Below, one piece after another: positions 35,375-46,233 of a DNA stretch of 64,000 nucleotides. Position 1 is the first letter of the stretch, and each line of letters begins with the position of its first letter. Where the stretch lies: assembly GCF_016861565.1 (NCBI RefSeq), contig NZ_BOLK01000002.1:62001-126000 (forward strand), in the 5' to 3' direction. The notes under the pieces are model-generated. The model saw only the letters and a program-made list of their open reading frames with translations, did no database searches and was not told the origin of the DNA. A program made the position numbers and the translations under genes. This DNA is from Secundilactobacillus yichangensis (GTDB lineage: Bacteria > Bacillota > Bacilli > Lactobacillales > Lactobacillaceae).

Positions 35375-36596
35375 TCACGTTCACCTCGATTGCATCATCA
35401 TCCGTGACTGCTAGTTCAAACTCATCTACTTTGACATTATCCAGTGCCAGCTTGGTCTTATCAGTACCCATGGCTAGCTTGATATCCGTGATGCCGTGGA
35501 CGTTCCAAATTTGACCAAATATCTGGCTAAATAACACGGTTTCACCCATCTTGAGTTCCGAAAAGAATTGTTTGATGTTAGTGCGAATATCAGCTAGTCC
35601 ATTATCGGAATCAAAATCATCTGTAGTAGTGATATTGATTTGAATAAACACCGGTACTGTCTTGGCACGGTCAAATTTGATTGTTCGTGCGTCCCCTGAC
35701 AGGTTATAAACAGTTTTTGCAATTGAGCCAACTGTGTACTCAGTTACACCAAGTACATGGAAGTACTCATCCGCAACCTCTTGATCATCGCCACCAATCA
35801 CATATAAATGGTCCGATTTCGCTGGATTACCATACTTATCTGGCTCCATTGTCCGATTAGAAACTAACTTAGCCTGTTTAACATCGGGCAAATTTCCTAC
35901 TGCAGTTGTGATACCATCTTCGGAACTGGCACCACCCGCTAGCCGGTCACTGATAATTCGGTCAGCATAGCTTTTATCAACCTCGGCATCTTGACCGCCA
36001 GCTGCTGCCTGAACATTTGTAATCGCATATATATCTTCGTTAGCATCGGCGTTATATGTAATAGCGCCAGCTTTGACGTTGCCACCAATACCGGAATCAA
36101 CTGCCATTGCATTGACAGTTACCCGGCAAAGGCCGACACCGTTATCGTTTTGCAGCTGAATCTTGGTTCCTGGATTATCCGGGTCGTCAATCATCGTGAT
36201 ATCACCGAACGTCACATCGTCAGTTGTTTCAAAAAGCACACCATCATCCGTTGAAAACAGTGAATTGGCGGCAATAAAACCGCCGGGATAACCATCGACC
36301 TGCAATTCAACTGAAGCTGGTGCTGCTGGTTTTCGCAGCACTCCTTCTTCAATACCGATTCGGTCAAGAGTGTCTCCGTGAGAGCTCAAGACGAATAAAG
36401 AGAAATAAACTGCTTCTAAGCCTTTAAAAATTAAATCATCACGGTCAGAAATAATACCTAAAAACTGACCAAGTAAATGAGCATCATCAGTCGGGGCATC
36501 AGGTGATATATCCTGTTTGGCAATGTCATTGATATCTTCTCTGATATCGCCAATTTCAGGACGGTCAAACTGACCATCCTTAGTCATTAATGCCAT
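35364..36596 (-). CDS. Baseplate J-like protein (XkdT)
   Basis: About 410 residues. The gpJ/gp47 fold shows LDRIGIEEGVLRKPAAPASV, the segment SYADRIISDRLAGGASSEDG and YRV-type wedge contacts near the end. Wedge component of contractile baseplates. Three ATGs in a row follow GGAGGTGG; the third (36596) is taken. Overlaps the gp25-like gene. Confidence 0.85.
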   Translation of the reverse strand: MALMTKDGQFDRPEIGDIREDINDIAKQDISPDAPTDDAHLLGQFLGIISDRDDLIFKGLEAVYFSLFVLSSHGDTLDRIGIEEGVLRKPAAPASVELQVDGYPGGFIAANSLFSTDDGVLFETTDDVTFGDITMIDDPDNPGTKIQLQNDNGVGLCRVTVNAMAVDSGIGGNVKAGAITYNADANEDIYAITNVQAAAGGQDAEVDKSYADRIISDRLAGGASSEDGITTAVGNLPDVKQAKLVSNRTMEPDKYGNPAKSDHLYVIGGDDQEVADEYFHVLGVTEYTVGSIAKTVYNLSGDARTIKFDRAKTVPVFIQINITTTDDFDSDNGLADIRTNIKQFFSELKMGETVLFSQIFGQIWNVHGITDIKLAMGTDKTKLALDNVKVDEFELAVTDDDAIEVNVNAG

Positions 36597-36951
36597 CATC
36601 ATCCACCTCCAAACCTAGTTGAATGTCGTCACCGTTGCTAACGACGATTTTTAAACTGATCGTAGCCACCCGCTTGTTAAAAGTGATGGAGTCAACGACC
36701 ACTGAATCAATTTCATCAAAGTAGCCTGTCAGCCATTCCTCCAGTTCACTCGACAGTGCCGCCTCATTGTGGATATCCATAATGATCTGCAGCATATCAA
36801 CGCCAAAGGTTGGGTTCCATGACAGTTCACCTTGATTAGTGTTCAAAAAAATGACAATCCCTTGTTGGAGATTGTCATTCGTTACTTCTATATCTTTACT
36901 GTTTGGATCAAGCAAAATATCATGCTGATCGTCATACGCAAAATCACCCAT
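36580..36951 (-). CDS. Baseplate wedge protein, gp25/DUF2634 family (XkdS)
   Basis: 123 residues. ITNDNLQQGIVIFLNTNQGE-like start and NPTFGVDMLQII are typical of gp25-like wedge proteins (lysozyme fold, inactive). Its partner XkdT overlaps downstream. Confidence 0.8.
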   Translation of the reverse strand: MGDFAYDDQHDILLDPNSKDIEVTNDNLQQGIVIFLNTNQGELSWNPTFGVDMLQIIMDIHNEAALSSELEEWLTGYFDEIDSVVVDSITFNKRVATISLKIVVSNGDDIQLGLEVDDDGIND

Positions 36952-37321
36952 GTTGAATCACCGCCCCGATAATACCATCTGAAAGATCATGATTGCGGTC
37001 AGAGTCATAGGTATAGCCTTTCGAATTGAGATTGGTGATGTCATGATCGACAAAATTAATGAGCACTAAATCGCCAACCTTTAAAGGTTCATTTTCCTTT
37101 TCGCTGACCGCTATCCACTTGCACGAATCAGAAATAATAACGTCTCGTAAAATTAGTGATTCTTCATCGGCAGGTCTTCCAGTCAGTTGGCAGTCGGCTA
37201 ACCCACCATTAATACTCAAAACTCTGGCATCAGAGGAGGTATGGGTGTCTGAGCTAGCTGATTTTGGCACATCTTCAGCAATGACTTTAGCTAAATCGGT
37301 TAATGCATTTCTTTTAGCCAA
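36944..37321 (-). CDS. DUF2577 baseplate protein (XkdR)
   Basis: 125 residues from TTG 37321, 7 nt after GAGGTG; the longer frame to 37369 would run into the XkdQ coding end. LVLINFVDHDITNLNSKGY is the OB-like core. Same position as XkdR in PBSX. Confidence 0.72.
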   Translation of the reverse strand: MAKRNALTDLAKVIAEDVPKSASSDTHTSSDARVLSINGGLADCQLTGRPADEESLILRDVIISDSCKWIAVSEKENEPLKVGDLVLINFVDHDITNLNSKGYTYDSDRNHDLSDGIIGAVIQHG

Positions 37322-38255
37322 CTTCTTCCACCTCACATTGTGTCGTCCAGTCCGCACTATCATGTTCACCGCTAATTACGCGGACAAAACCATCAACTGT
37401 CCGTGAATTCAAATCAATTATTACTCCGCCGTATATCCGGGGATCTAATGCAGTTGTAAAAGAATACGTGACTTTACCGTCATCATCTTCATTCTTAGTT
37501 GGTTCACTAGCCAATTCATTGGAAGTCAGATAAATATGGTCTTTGTATACATCCGGTTTAGAGAAGTCGTCAATCACCCATCCATCAGGGGTAAAGTACA
37601 GCTTACTGCCACATTGTTTGGCGAGTGATTGTAACGCGTTAAACGGCTTGGCACTTAGGGTATAAGCCTTTTTGATTGGTTTATCCGTCTTAAGATGCTT
37701 GATTTTAACCGTCATTTTGGCCTGTCGAATAATCCGCTTCATGATTGTACTTGGCTTGGTACCCTTTTTAAAAGTCAGCTTCACTTTCAAACGTTTAGTG
37801 GTATTCCACTTAATGACTTCACCTTTTTTAATCGTGACCGCGTGTTTAACGTCCTTAGAGCCAGAAGCGGTTGAGTAAATATTCTTTGTTTTTGAGTAAT
37901 CAACTCCACCTAGGCAGTTAAGCTTGATAGGGTAATCCAAATTATCATCGGGATCTTCTTCCGTGCTGATAATGGTACCTTCAGTGAGCTTACTGAACAG
38001 GTCAGTCGGACCTGAGGTGACCTTTACATGGTTGCCCTTTTTTAATACAGCGGCATGTTCTTCAGAAATGTTATACAGAGTAACGGTGAATTGCTGAATA
38101 CTGCCATCGGTATTAAACGGAATCTCGAACTCAATAGTCAGCCCATAACCACGTGGTTTCTTGGTTGTGAATGTATACGTGCCATCGCTGTTAATGACTT
38201 GCAGGTCAGTCTCATAACCCCAGAAAGTACCCTTATTAGTTGTGATATTAGCCAT
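37314..38255 (-). CDS. Tail hub protein XkdQ/YqbQ
   Basis: 313 residues. The N-terminus is beta-rich (YGLTIEFEIPFNTDGSIQQF) and the C-terminal half is gpD-like (LSAKPFNALQSLAKQCGSKL, YFTPDGW). It forms the hub under the tube. Overlaps the plug gene by 8 nt. Confidence 0.8.
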   Translation of the reverse strand: MANITTNKGTFWGYETDLQVINSDGTYTFTTKKPRGYGLTIEFEIPFNTDGSIQQFTVTLYNISEEHAAVLKKGNHVKVTSGPTDLFSKLTEGTIISTEEDPDDNLDYPIKLNCLGGVDYSKTKNIYSTASGSKDVKHAVTIKKGEVIKWNTTKRLKVKLTFKKGTKPSTIMKRIIRQAKMTVKIKHLKTDKPIKKAYTLSAKPFNALQSLAKQCGSKLYFTPDGWVIDDFSKPDVYKDHIYLTSNELASEPTKNEDDDGKVTYSFTTALDPRIYGGVIIDLNSRTVDGFVRVISGEHDSADWTTQCEVEEVG

Positions 38256-38595
38256 CATCGTCACCTGCATCCGTTAAATCAGTGCTGGTATCAGCAATTT
38301 CAACCGTTAAGTTCAGATTGTCGATATTTACTTCGATTTCATTGCCAGATTCATCAATAGGCATCAATTCAATCAGTGGCAAACGATCCTTGTAATGTAC
38401 CGCCTGAAACATTGGCTGTTTAAGTACTAGTGGTTCACGGGCAATCAGCCCGTCATCATCCGAAATTGAGACGGTAATCTGGTCAGAGTACTCATTGTAC
38501 TGAAAACCCAATGTATAGGCCTTTTCGTCAAAGATAATCGTGTACTCATAAGGTAACTGATTGGGGTCACATGGAATTGTGTCATATTGTGCCAT
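38248..38595 (-). CDS. Phage baseplate plug protein
   Basis: 115 residues. The sequence IIFDEKAYTLGFQYNEYSDQ and an acidic end ((D)4 type) match the small beta-rich plug family found between the LysM and hub genes. AGGAGG precedes the ATG. Confidence 0.68.
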   Translation of the reverse strand: MAQYDTIPCDPNQLPYEYTIIFDEKAYTLGFQYNEYSDQITVSISDDDGLIAREPLVLKQPMFQAVHYKDRLPLIELMPIDESGNEIEVNIDNLNLTVEIADTSTDLTDAGDDDG

Positions 38596-38607
38596 TCAAA
38601 ATACCTC

Positions 38608-39822
38608 CTATGAGTAATAGATTTTGTCGCCAACGTGCAATTGAGTAGGAACCAGTTTAGGATTGAGCTTTTCAACTGACTTAAGCGATACCTTCTTTGC
38701 AACTGATAGTGCCCACATCGTATCTCTGGCACTCTTAACTGTGATGTACTTACGGGTACTCTTCGAAGACCCTGTCGACTTAGTTTTTGGGCCTTTGTTA
38801 TTGTTTTTGCTCTTACTTGAGCCAGACTTAGCCTTCTTACGTTTAAACATAATTTCGCCTTTTTTGGCGTAATCAAACGTGATAGATACTTCAATTGCGT
38901 TCTGATGGACAGTACCTTTAACAATCTGCGATATCTGGGCATGGCCCCAACGAGAAAAGCCACGAACTGTGACCTCATATCCGTATCGCTGCCACTTCTG
39001 AAAGGCATCGAACTTCTTATCGATATCCGCAAAATCTTTACCAAATAAGAAGTAAGTCCCGGTTAGTTCCTTAGAATTACGCCGGCTGTAACGACTTCTT
39101 GGATCACCATTATCAACTGCATGTGAATCCACATCGTTTGAATCAGTCTCACTAGGTTCTTTTTCACCAAAGAAAAAGACGGTATCTTTCGACTTGTCAG
39201 TCAAATAAATACTCGTTTTACCGGCATTACCAGCGTTCACTCTAGCTTCCTGAGCAGTGATCTGTTTCATGATTGAGGCAGCATTTTTCTTCTGTAGTTC
39301 AGCAAAGGCGGCAGCCTTACGCTTTTCCTGCTCTTTCTTATAAAGGCTCGCATAACTGGCATTGCTGGTTTTAGAACCTTTCTCTTTGGCAAGATTCTTC
39401 TTCAGCGTTCCAAGCTTGTTCAGTGCCTCAGTCATTGACTTCTGGGTTTTACTCTCAGAGGACGACTTTTTCAATAAGTTTTTATACGCATCTTTCTTTT
39501 GGTTCGTTAAGCTCTTAATTTTAGTCTTCAGGGTTTTAACCTTGGACTTATCCTTGGCTGAACTTAACGCCTTTTGTGCGGCTGCTAGTTGTTTATCAAC
39601 CTGGGTGTAAGCCTCCTTGGCGTCGTTGTATCCATTTTTCTTGCCTAATTCATCGTTCGCTTTATCAAGCTGGTCTTGATATTTATCAATTTTGCTCTGA
39701 GTGGTTCTAATTTGCTTATTAGACGCACTAACAGCTGAATCCCACTTCTTAATTTTGCTCGAAATAGTTGTGTTCGAAAAATGTTTTACAGCGGATTTCA
39801 AACTACTACTTGGTGTTGCCAT
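38608..39822 (-). CDS. LysM-domain tail protein (XkdP-like)
   Basis: 404 residues. Residues 20-200 are a long Lys/Ala coiled coil, 210-320 a beta-rich domain (KDTVFFFGEKEPSETDS, FGKDFADIDKKFDAFQ) and the last 50 a LysM fold (ITVKSARDTMWALSVAKKVS, NPKLVPTQLHVGDKIYY). Bridges tape measure and hub. GGAGGGA precedes the ATG. Confidence 0.82.
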   Translation of the reverse strand: MATPSSSLKSAVKHFSNTTISSKIKKWDSAVSASNKQIRTTQSKIDKYQDQLDKANDELGKKNGYNDAKEAYTQVDKQLAAAQKALSSAKDKSKVKTLKTKIKSLTNQKKDAYKNLLKKSSSESKTQKSMTEALNKLGTLKKNLAKEKGSKTSNASYASLYKKEQEKRKAAAFAELQKKNAASIMKQITAQEARVNAGNAGKTSIYLTDKSKDTVFFFGEKEPSETDSNDVDSHAVDNGDPRSRYSRRNSKELTGTYFLFGKDFADIDKKFDAFQKWQRYGYEVTVRGFSRWGHAQISQIVKGTVHQNAIEVSITFDYAKKGEIMFKRKKAKSGSSKSKNNNKGPKTKSTGSSKSTRKYITVKSARDTMWALSVAKKVSLKSVEKLNPKLVPTQLHVGDKIYYS

Positions 39823-39851
39823 ATTCCATCCCTCCCACCCCGAACTTTGAA

Positions 39852-42800
39852 TTAGCCGAGAAATTCGTATGCAGCATCATCGCCAACTTCAGCACGAACT
39901 AAAGTTACTAATTCTTGATCGTGGCTTTGTAATGCTTGCTTGATTAACTTGAGAATGTGGGCGTCGCTATCGCCACCCTTAACTTCAACGTGTACGTCAT
40001 AATGTGGTTCAATCTTCGTAGCACGACCACCGCCAGCCACAATCTTCTGTGACTTCTTGTGGTCAACAACTGTACCGGCAGTCTTGGGCTTGAACAGCTC
40101 AAAATTGCCACCCTCATTGACTTTGCTCCATTTGTTGAGTGGTGGCTCGCCACCATCTTTGAAGCCTTTCAACGCGCCTTCAATTTTGCGTGCGCCGGCA
40201 ACGTGTTGGGCATTATATCCACCACGTTCCCACTGTGAACTGAAGGCATTAGCCAGTGAAGCGACTGAACCAGTTCCTCTTAATATCCGTTTCAAAATAG
40301 CACTGTTAGCACCATCGCCATGTAGCGCGAAATCAACCTGAGCCCCAGCATTCTTCCAGGACATGTTGTGCTTTTGAGCATAGCTAATCAGACTTGATTT
40401 ACGAGGCCCTAGCCATTGTCCTAAACCAGAAGCACCACCGCCAGGATTAATTGCACCAGGGTTTAAACCAGATTCAAATTCCCAATTTCCCAGGACGGCG
40501 GCAATCCCCTTATTGGTTGCTGAGGGGTATGCTTTCTTGATTGCATCAGCCAAGGTACGAGCTCGTGCTGCAATACTACCGGACAAACCGAATGCACCAA
40601 CATCGCTTTCAGTTAAGTTTTTGCTGACCCACTTGATCTGTGGAGCCAGCTGCTTCTTAACATACTTATCAAGTGCCGAATTCTGTTTAGCCTTAGCCTT
40701 TTTAACCTTGATTGCTGAACTTTTAATGGTTCGAGGGTCAAGCCAACCAGCTGTGGACGAACCACCAATTGAGAACATTGGGTGTTTAGTAGCACCGACG
40801 TGGACGTGTGTTGCACTAGACCCTAAGATGGCAATTGCCTGACCAGCTTTAACCTGATCACCTTTGCCAACCAAGATTTTAGCGCCAGACCCATATTTAC
40901 CATTTAGTTCTTGGTAGATATAGTTCAAACCACCGCCACCGATGACAACAGACTCACCGATACCTCTTGCACCGCCCCATTCACCGGGTGGACCGCCAAC
41001 GCGTTGAACGGTACCAGTGTTCATACTATGAACAGTCCTACTGCCTGAATAATCGACACCATCATGCTGGCTATAACCACCACCGACAGATCCACGATTA
41101 CCAAAACCAGATGAAACGGACCACCCACCACCAGGACTATGTGTGACGGGCCCACCGGCGCTTGAACCACCGGAATTCATCGCATTACTCAATGCATTCC
41201 AAGCAGCAGCTGACCACGCATTACCAACACCGGTTGCACCATTCTTACCAAGGGTTGTTAAGCCCCCAGAAAGTGGTGACTTGGCAGACTTGCGATTAAC
41301 GTTATTGCTAAATTCAGCTGCGAATGCTTTTTGTGGATGAGCACTGTTGCTACTAATTAACTTTCTTAGAGCAGTCTTATTGACTTTGGTACCTTTGGCG
41401 TAGTGAGGCATGGCGTCCATGATTTCTTTAACTTGAGCACCGTTAAGCACTTCATCGTTCTTCTTCAGTGGCGTATAGACATTGTCACCTTGTGGGAACA
41501 TCAGCTTGTTATTGCGAACCACTGCTTCTTGTCGTGGACCAGATTGCGCATCATTTAAGACAGCAAACTGATCTTCACGAATCGGACCTTTAGAACCTTC
41601 AGCGTAATGAATCGGAGAAATAACCGAATGACTGCCACCAAATTGAGACAGAGCGGAGTTAATTCCCTTAATACCACCGTTCAAAGAACCAATGGCACCA
41701 CTCATGCCACTATGTGCATACGGGCCTAATCGAGAAAAGATCGAATTAAAATCTTTAGTCGTCGCCTTGGCAGCTGAATTCATGCCTGAGTGGAGCTGGT
41801 TCATATTCTTCTGGGCACCCTTTTGCATATCATCAAAATCACCAGTGGTGTTTTTCTGGATCTGCTGGGTCGTCTTCTTGGTATCGCGAGAAATCTGCTT
41901 CCAACTCTGCTTGGATTTGGATTCAAAATTCGATATTGACTTCTTCGATTTCTTGGTCGAAGTTGAGTAACCGTCAGTTACTGATTTTGAAATCTGTTTC
42001 ATGGAACTCTTAGTCTGGCGAGCGGTCTTGGATAGGCTATTGTCCCCACCAAGCGCACCCGTTGCGACAGCCTGTTTGGGTAGCTTCTTAGTAGTTCCAT
42101 CAGCATACCCAGGCAGAACTTTGCCAGCTCCAATACCGCCACTAAAGGCTTTACGGGTATCTTTGGCATTCAGAATCTGTTCACCTGGCAGCACCCGTTC
42201 AATGGTCGGCCCATTAGCACCAAGCATACGGAACAGCCCAGTTCGTGGATTATAAGCAAGTTCAGTACCTTTTTCACCAACCATGGCCATTTGTGTTTTC
42301 CGAATAGCACCACCAGCAGCATGGCCAAAGTAGCTTTTGGGTAGACTGGAAGTTTTCTTAGTAGAACCTTTTCCCATAGGAACAGGTCCTAAATTGGGTT
42401 TACTAAATGTAGACTTCCCATGTGCAATGTCATTGGTAAGCCCATTCTTCTTTTGCCTAGTTGGTTGTTGATTTAGCCCTACAGAAGCAAGTTGATTCAA
42501 CATGTTACCAATTTGACCGGGTATTGCATCAAACATCCCGCTCATCGCATGCTTAACTTCAGTTGCTTGTGATTGAGCTTGGTCAACCACTGCATTTCGT
42601 TGCTTTTTAGCCCATTTGACCGTACCAACATATTGACTATATGCCCGATTAATGGTCTCGATACGTTGACTTTGTGCCTTATCGATAATGGCTTTGCGTT
42701 GACTTTCGCTAATGCCTTTTATCTTTTTAGCAGCTGAAACTTCTCGGTCATATCTCTTGTCAGCATAGCTTGTTTGAGAATTATAAGTTTTCTTTGCAGC

Positions 42801-44586
42801 ACTAACAGTCGAACGATAGGCTTTATTACTACTTGCGACTACCTTTTGGTAACCACCAATAGTTAACTGTGAAGTTTGCCTATTTAGTGACCGCTGTAAA
42901 GTTTTCTGCTTTTGTGCCCCAGCATCAGTAATACTTAAAATTTGACGATTGACCCGATTAATTTCACTAATCCGGTCTTTGCCACCCTTTTTATCAGAGC
43001 TAACTAGATCATTCAGAGACTTTTTCAAATTAGCTAAGCGAGTGGTCATACTAGTTTTCTCTTTTTGATATGCCTGTAGAGATTCACTAGATGATATCAG
43101 CCCTTGCTTTTGCAGATAGCCATAAGATGCTTTGTCCGTCTTTAATCGTTTGGAGGCATAGCTACTTGCAACATCATATAAATCCTTATAGGTTGCTTTA
43201 ACTTTGCCATAGGTTTTATCAGCAGATGTGTACCACTCTTGGTTAGCTTGGGTTTCAAGTTTTACAGCAGATTTAATGTAAGATTGATCCGATCCGCTTA
43301 ATGATGACAAGGTACTTTTAGCGGCCCTATTGTCAGCATTTGCCCAATTTTCACGAGTAGACAATACTGGTTTTGGTGTCTTCTTCTGCCTTTGCAGCGG
43401 TTTAGCACCGCTAGCATTCAGAATCTGATTCGCATCATCAGTATCTAGATCTCCACTAGAATTCTTATAATACTTACCACGAAGTTTGACCCTTTGCTTT
43501 TGCTGTTGGTCCTTAATGGTTTTATTAGGGTCTTCTCCAGTTTTAACATCAGAAAGGCCTTTGACAATCTTGTGAACATCAATTGCTTTAGTAACTGCAT
43601 CGCCAATAGCGGTACCAGCCATAGCGCCAGCAGGACCACCTAAAGCAAACCCAATGGCACCACCAACAGCTTGACCACCAGCATTCCAAAGCTCACTGCC
43701 GCCACGTTTAGTGTCAACGCCATCTTTGAATGCATTAGCAGCTTCTAAGCCAACCCCAGCGCCAAGTGCAACAGTGCTGGCCTTGCCTAATAAGCTAGAG
43801 TTTGCCCATTGGCCTTTAATTCCACCGGCAGCACTGCCGTACCGAGCTACTCTTGAACCTACACTGCCACCAGAAGTTGAAGCAGCCAACTCTCCGGTCT
43901 GTGATACAACGGGCTTAGTTGCTACTGCTGGTACTCCTTTGCTCATGGACCCAGAAAGTAATACCCAGGCAGTTCTAGCGAAACCTAGTGCTTTAGCCAA
44001 ACCGCCAATTGCCAGTGACAAAGGTGCAATAGCAGCCGTCCCCATAATTGCATAGGAAACAAACTTCTTAGTAGCTGGTGAAGCACCATTGAGAGCAAGC
44101 AGCATCTTGTCGAGACCTTTAATGAAGTCGGTAATGTTTGGCAATACAGTCGTTGCAAATGATATACCAAGACCATTAACTGCCTGCTTAAAGATGTTGA
44201 TCTGTGCCTGAGCGGACATTAAGTTCTTAGATGAAAGTTGGGCAATGTAGCCCCCACCTTTCATGTTCTGCGACTTAGAAACTTGATCGTTTAAGCTCCG
44301 TAACTGATTAGTGTTCTTCGCTAGAATCAGTGCAGATTCCTGACCAGTCGTACCAAAGAACTTGTGGAATACGTTCATCCGGTCTGCGTCGCCCATATTC
44401 TTGGTCTTGTTATTGATGATATCCATCAAATCTGCCAAGTTCTTGAGTTTACCATTAGCTTGTTTGAAATCTGAAGAGGTCAAGCCTAACTGATTCATAA
44501 CTTGGGCTTGCTGGCCCTTAGCCATGTTTGGTGAGCCAAATGCGTTGATGATTTTCTTTAAACCGGTACCAGCAACAGTGTCTTCC
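39852..44586 (-). CDS. Tape measure protein, exon 2 (with peptidase M23 and lysozyme-like domains)
   Basis: Downstream exon, 1578 codons. It resumes EDTVAGTGLKKIINAFGSPN and carries a membrane-like region, long helical repeats, a peptidase M23 domain (HDGVDYSG and HVHVG; about residues 1500-1620 of the joined 1928) and a tail-lysozyme domain (LGNWEFESGLNPGAINPGGG, SGLGQWLG; about 1720-1860). Both hydrolases would open the wall during injection. An internal ATG at 44525 lets the exon look like a separate gene, but without exon 1 the N-terminal scaffold is missing. Confidence 0.88.
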
Positions 44587-44883
44587 CAATTTTGTTATCA
44601 TAGGGGCTCTTTATCCTCTATTTCTTACAGTTTCCTGCAAGTTCAGACTATCTTTCCACCTACAGCCTGACTGTTTAGGTGCTCCGCCTTCGTGGATATT
44701 TCGCCATACAAAAAGCACTCAGTTGAGAGTGCTGCTTAGGTTACACTATCTAGTCGTTACGCCTTCTCGGAGTTTCCTGCCGAGCTTGGTTCGGGATCAA
44801 CTTGTGTCACATGACATTTAGTCTTCCCCGAGTTAACGGAGTTTAATTACGCTGCCATTTCTGACTGCGAGGCCAGTTTCCAA
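44587..44883 (-). ncRNA. Group I intron in the tape measure gene (no ORF)
   Basis: 297 nt with group I core elements: P7 strands CGACTAGA (44749-44756) and AAGATAGTC (44646-44654), a P8-like hairpin agcactc / gagtgct between them, and an intron-terminal G. The 5' exon end GGGCU can pair with GGCCU just inside the intron, placing the required U-G pair at the splice site. Removal joins the two exons in frame (1052 + 4735 = 5787 nt, 1929 codons) and restores NNGLEDTVAGTGLKK. No homing-endonuclease frame is inside. The exact splice base could shift by one. Confidence 0.85.
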
Positions 44884-45935
44884 AGCCCATTGTTGCTAAG
44901 AATACCAATCGCAGACGTCGTCATTGATAATGACTGATTAGCCGAACGACCAGTTGCCGCTACGTATCTAAGTGCATCACCCATGCCCTGGAAGTTAGTC
45001 GCAGTCAAATCAGCGGCATATGCCATCTGGTTGACTGCAGTTTTCGTATTCCGAGCCATGACCGTGGTGTTATTGGATTTAAGACCAAAGCCTTCCAGTG
45101 CAGCCGTTGCATTGTGGACAACGTCGGTGTAATCATCACCTGAAGCTAAAGCACCTTGTAAGAACGTCTTCTGAGTTGATAGAGCTTGATTAGTTGAATA
45201 ACCACGCCGAATTAGCTCTTCATATCCGGCAGACAGTTTAGTTTGAGCAACCCCGTATTTAACGGAGTAGTTCGTACCTTGTGCCTGCATTTTATTGACG
45301 TTTCGTTGGGCTTCAGCCTGCTTTTCACCGCCATAAGTGGCTAAGTTAGTGATCACCCGATATTGGTTCTGCAGTTTAACGGCATCATTGGCACCTTTGA
45401 GCATGGCAGCGCCAATCACTGTTGACGTTACTGCCATACTTTGACCAGTACGAATGAACTTTGAACCGGTCTCGCTTAGACGTTGCGAAGCATTACCCAT
45501 CTTCTGCGATGCACTCGTTGTCTTCGTATAGCTACGAGTTACATCATCCGTACGAGTTCGACTAAAGCGCTGTACTGCAGACTGATTAGCCTGAACTGCC
45601 CTGGTTGCAGTACGCGAGCTGTTCGCATACTCCTTTTGCGCATTCGACAAGCCCTCCAACTGCGACTTGTTGCGGTCAAAGGCTGATTGCAGGCTAGTTA
45701 GCTCTCCTCGCAATTGCTTCACGTTGTTGGTACTACTGTCAAAGCGATTATTAATGGTATTAAGGCTACGGCTCATACCGCTGAACTTGCTGGAGGAAAA
45801 CATGTTTCCAGTGAGTTCACTGACTTCACGAGTTTTCGCCTTTAACTTGTCGAATTGTTCATCAATTTTCGAGAACACCTCGAGGTTCGCCTTGATTTGA
45901 AGACTAATATCTTCAGACTGGAGGGAGCCCGCCAT
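44884..45935 (-). CDS. Tape measure protein, exon 1 (N-terminal part)
   Basis: 351 codons from the ATG after AAGGTGAAGGTA. Helical N-terminus (LQIKANLEVFSKIDEQFDKL) and the TP901-type core (TNFQGMGDALRYVAATGRSA, SMTTSAIGILSNNGL) of siphophage/myophage tape measures. Read without splicing, it continues into the intron and stops at 44847. Overlaps the chaperone ORF upstream by 23 nt. Confidence 0.85.
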
Positions 45936-46233
45936 TACCTTCACCTTCTTTTTCTGACCCAGCACCGAAGGCTTGTGCAACTCCGATTTGGATCATTGCC
46001 TCAGTTTCTTCGTCGATATCTTTCATCACTTCCATTGCTAGAATCCATTCGTCTAAGGTCATGTTGAGAGCGTCTTTAACGGAGTCAACAATCCCTAAAC
46101 GTTTAGCTTTGGATGCAAAAAAAAGACGGCCATACATCGGATCTGCCTTGATTAATCGCAGGTCGAGATCGCCGTCTTCGTTTTGATATTTAGTTGATCT
46201 AGATTTGTTCCTGCAGAAAGGAGTATGCTTCAC
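45913..46233 (-). CDS. Tail assembly chaperone, second ORF (likely frameshift extension)
   Basis: 106 codons of frame overlapping the end of the first chaperone by 35 nt. The coding-like part starts around KYQNEDGDLDLRLIKADPMY. No good start with a ribosome binding site precedes that part: the GTG at 46233 has none, and ATG 46139 would skip the conserved-looking start. It is in the +1 (or -2) frame relative to the upstream gene. In most tailed phages this ORF is made as a G-GT style fusion. Confidence 0.6.
   Translation of the reverse strand: MKHTPFCRNKSRSTKYQNEDGDLDLRLIKADPMYGRLFFASKAKRLGIVDSVKDALNMTLDEWILAMEVMKDIDEETEAMIQIGVAQAFGAGSEKEGEGNGGLPPV

Noticed and set aside
39852-44525. Tape measure downstream part as an independent 1557-residue gene
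   Set aside because: The ATG at 44525 has no ribosome binding site and the upstream codons continue the tape measure sequence across the intron boundary.
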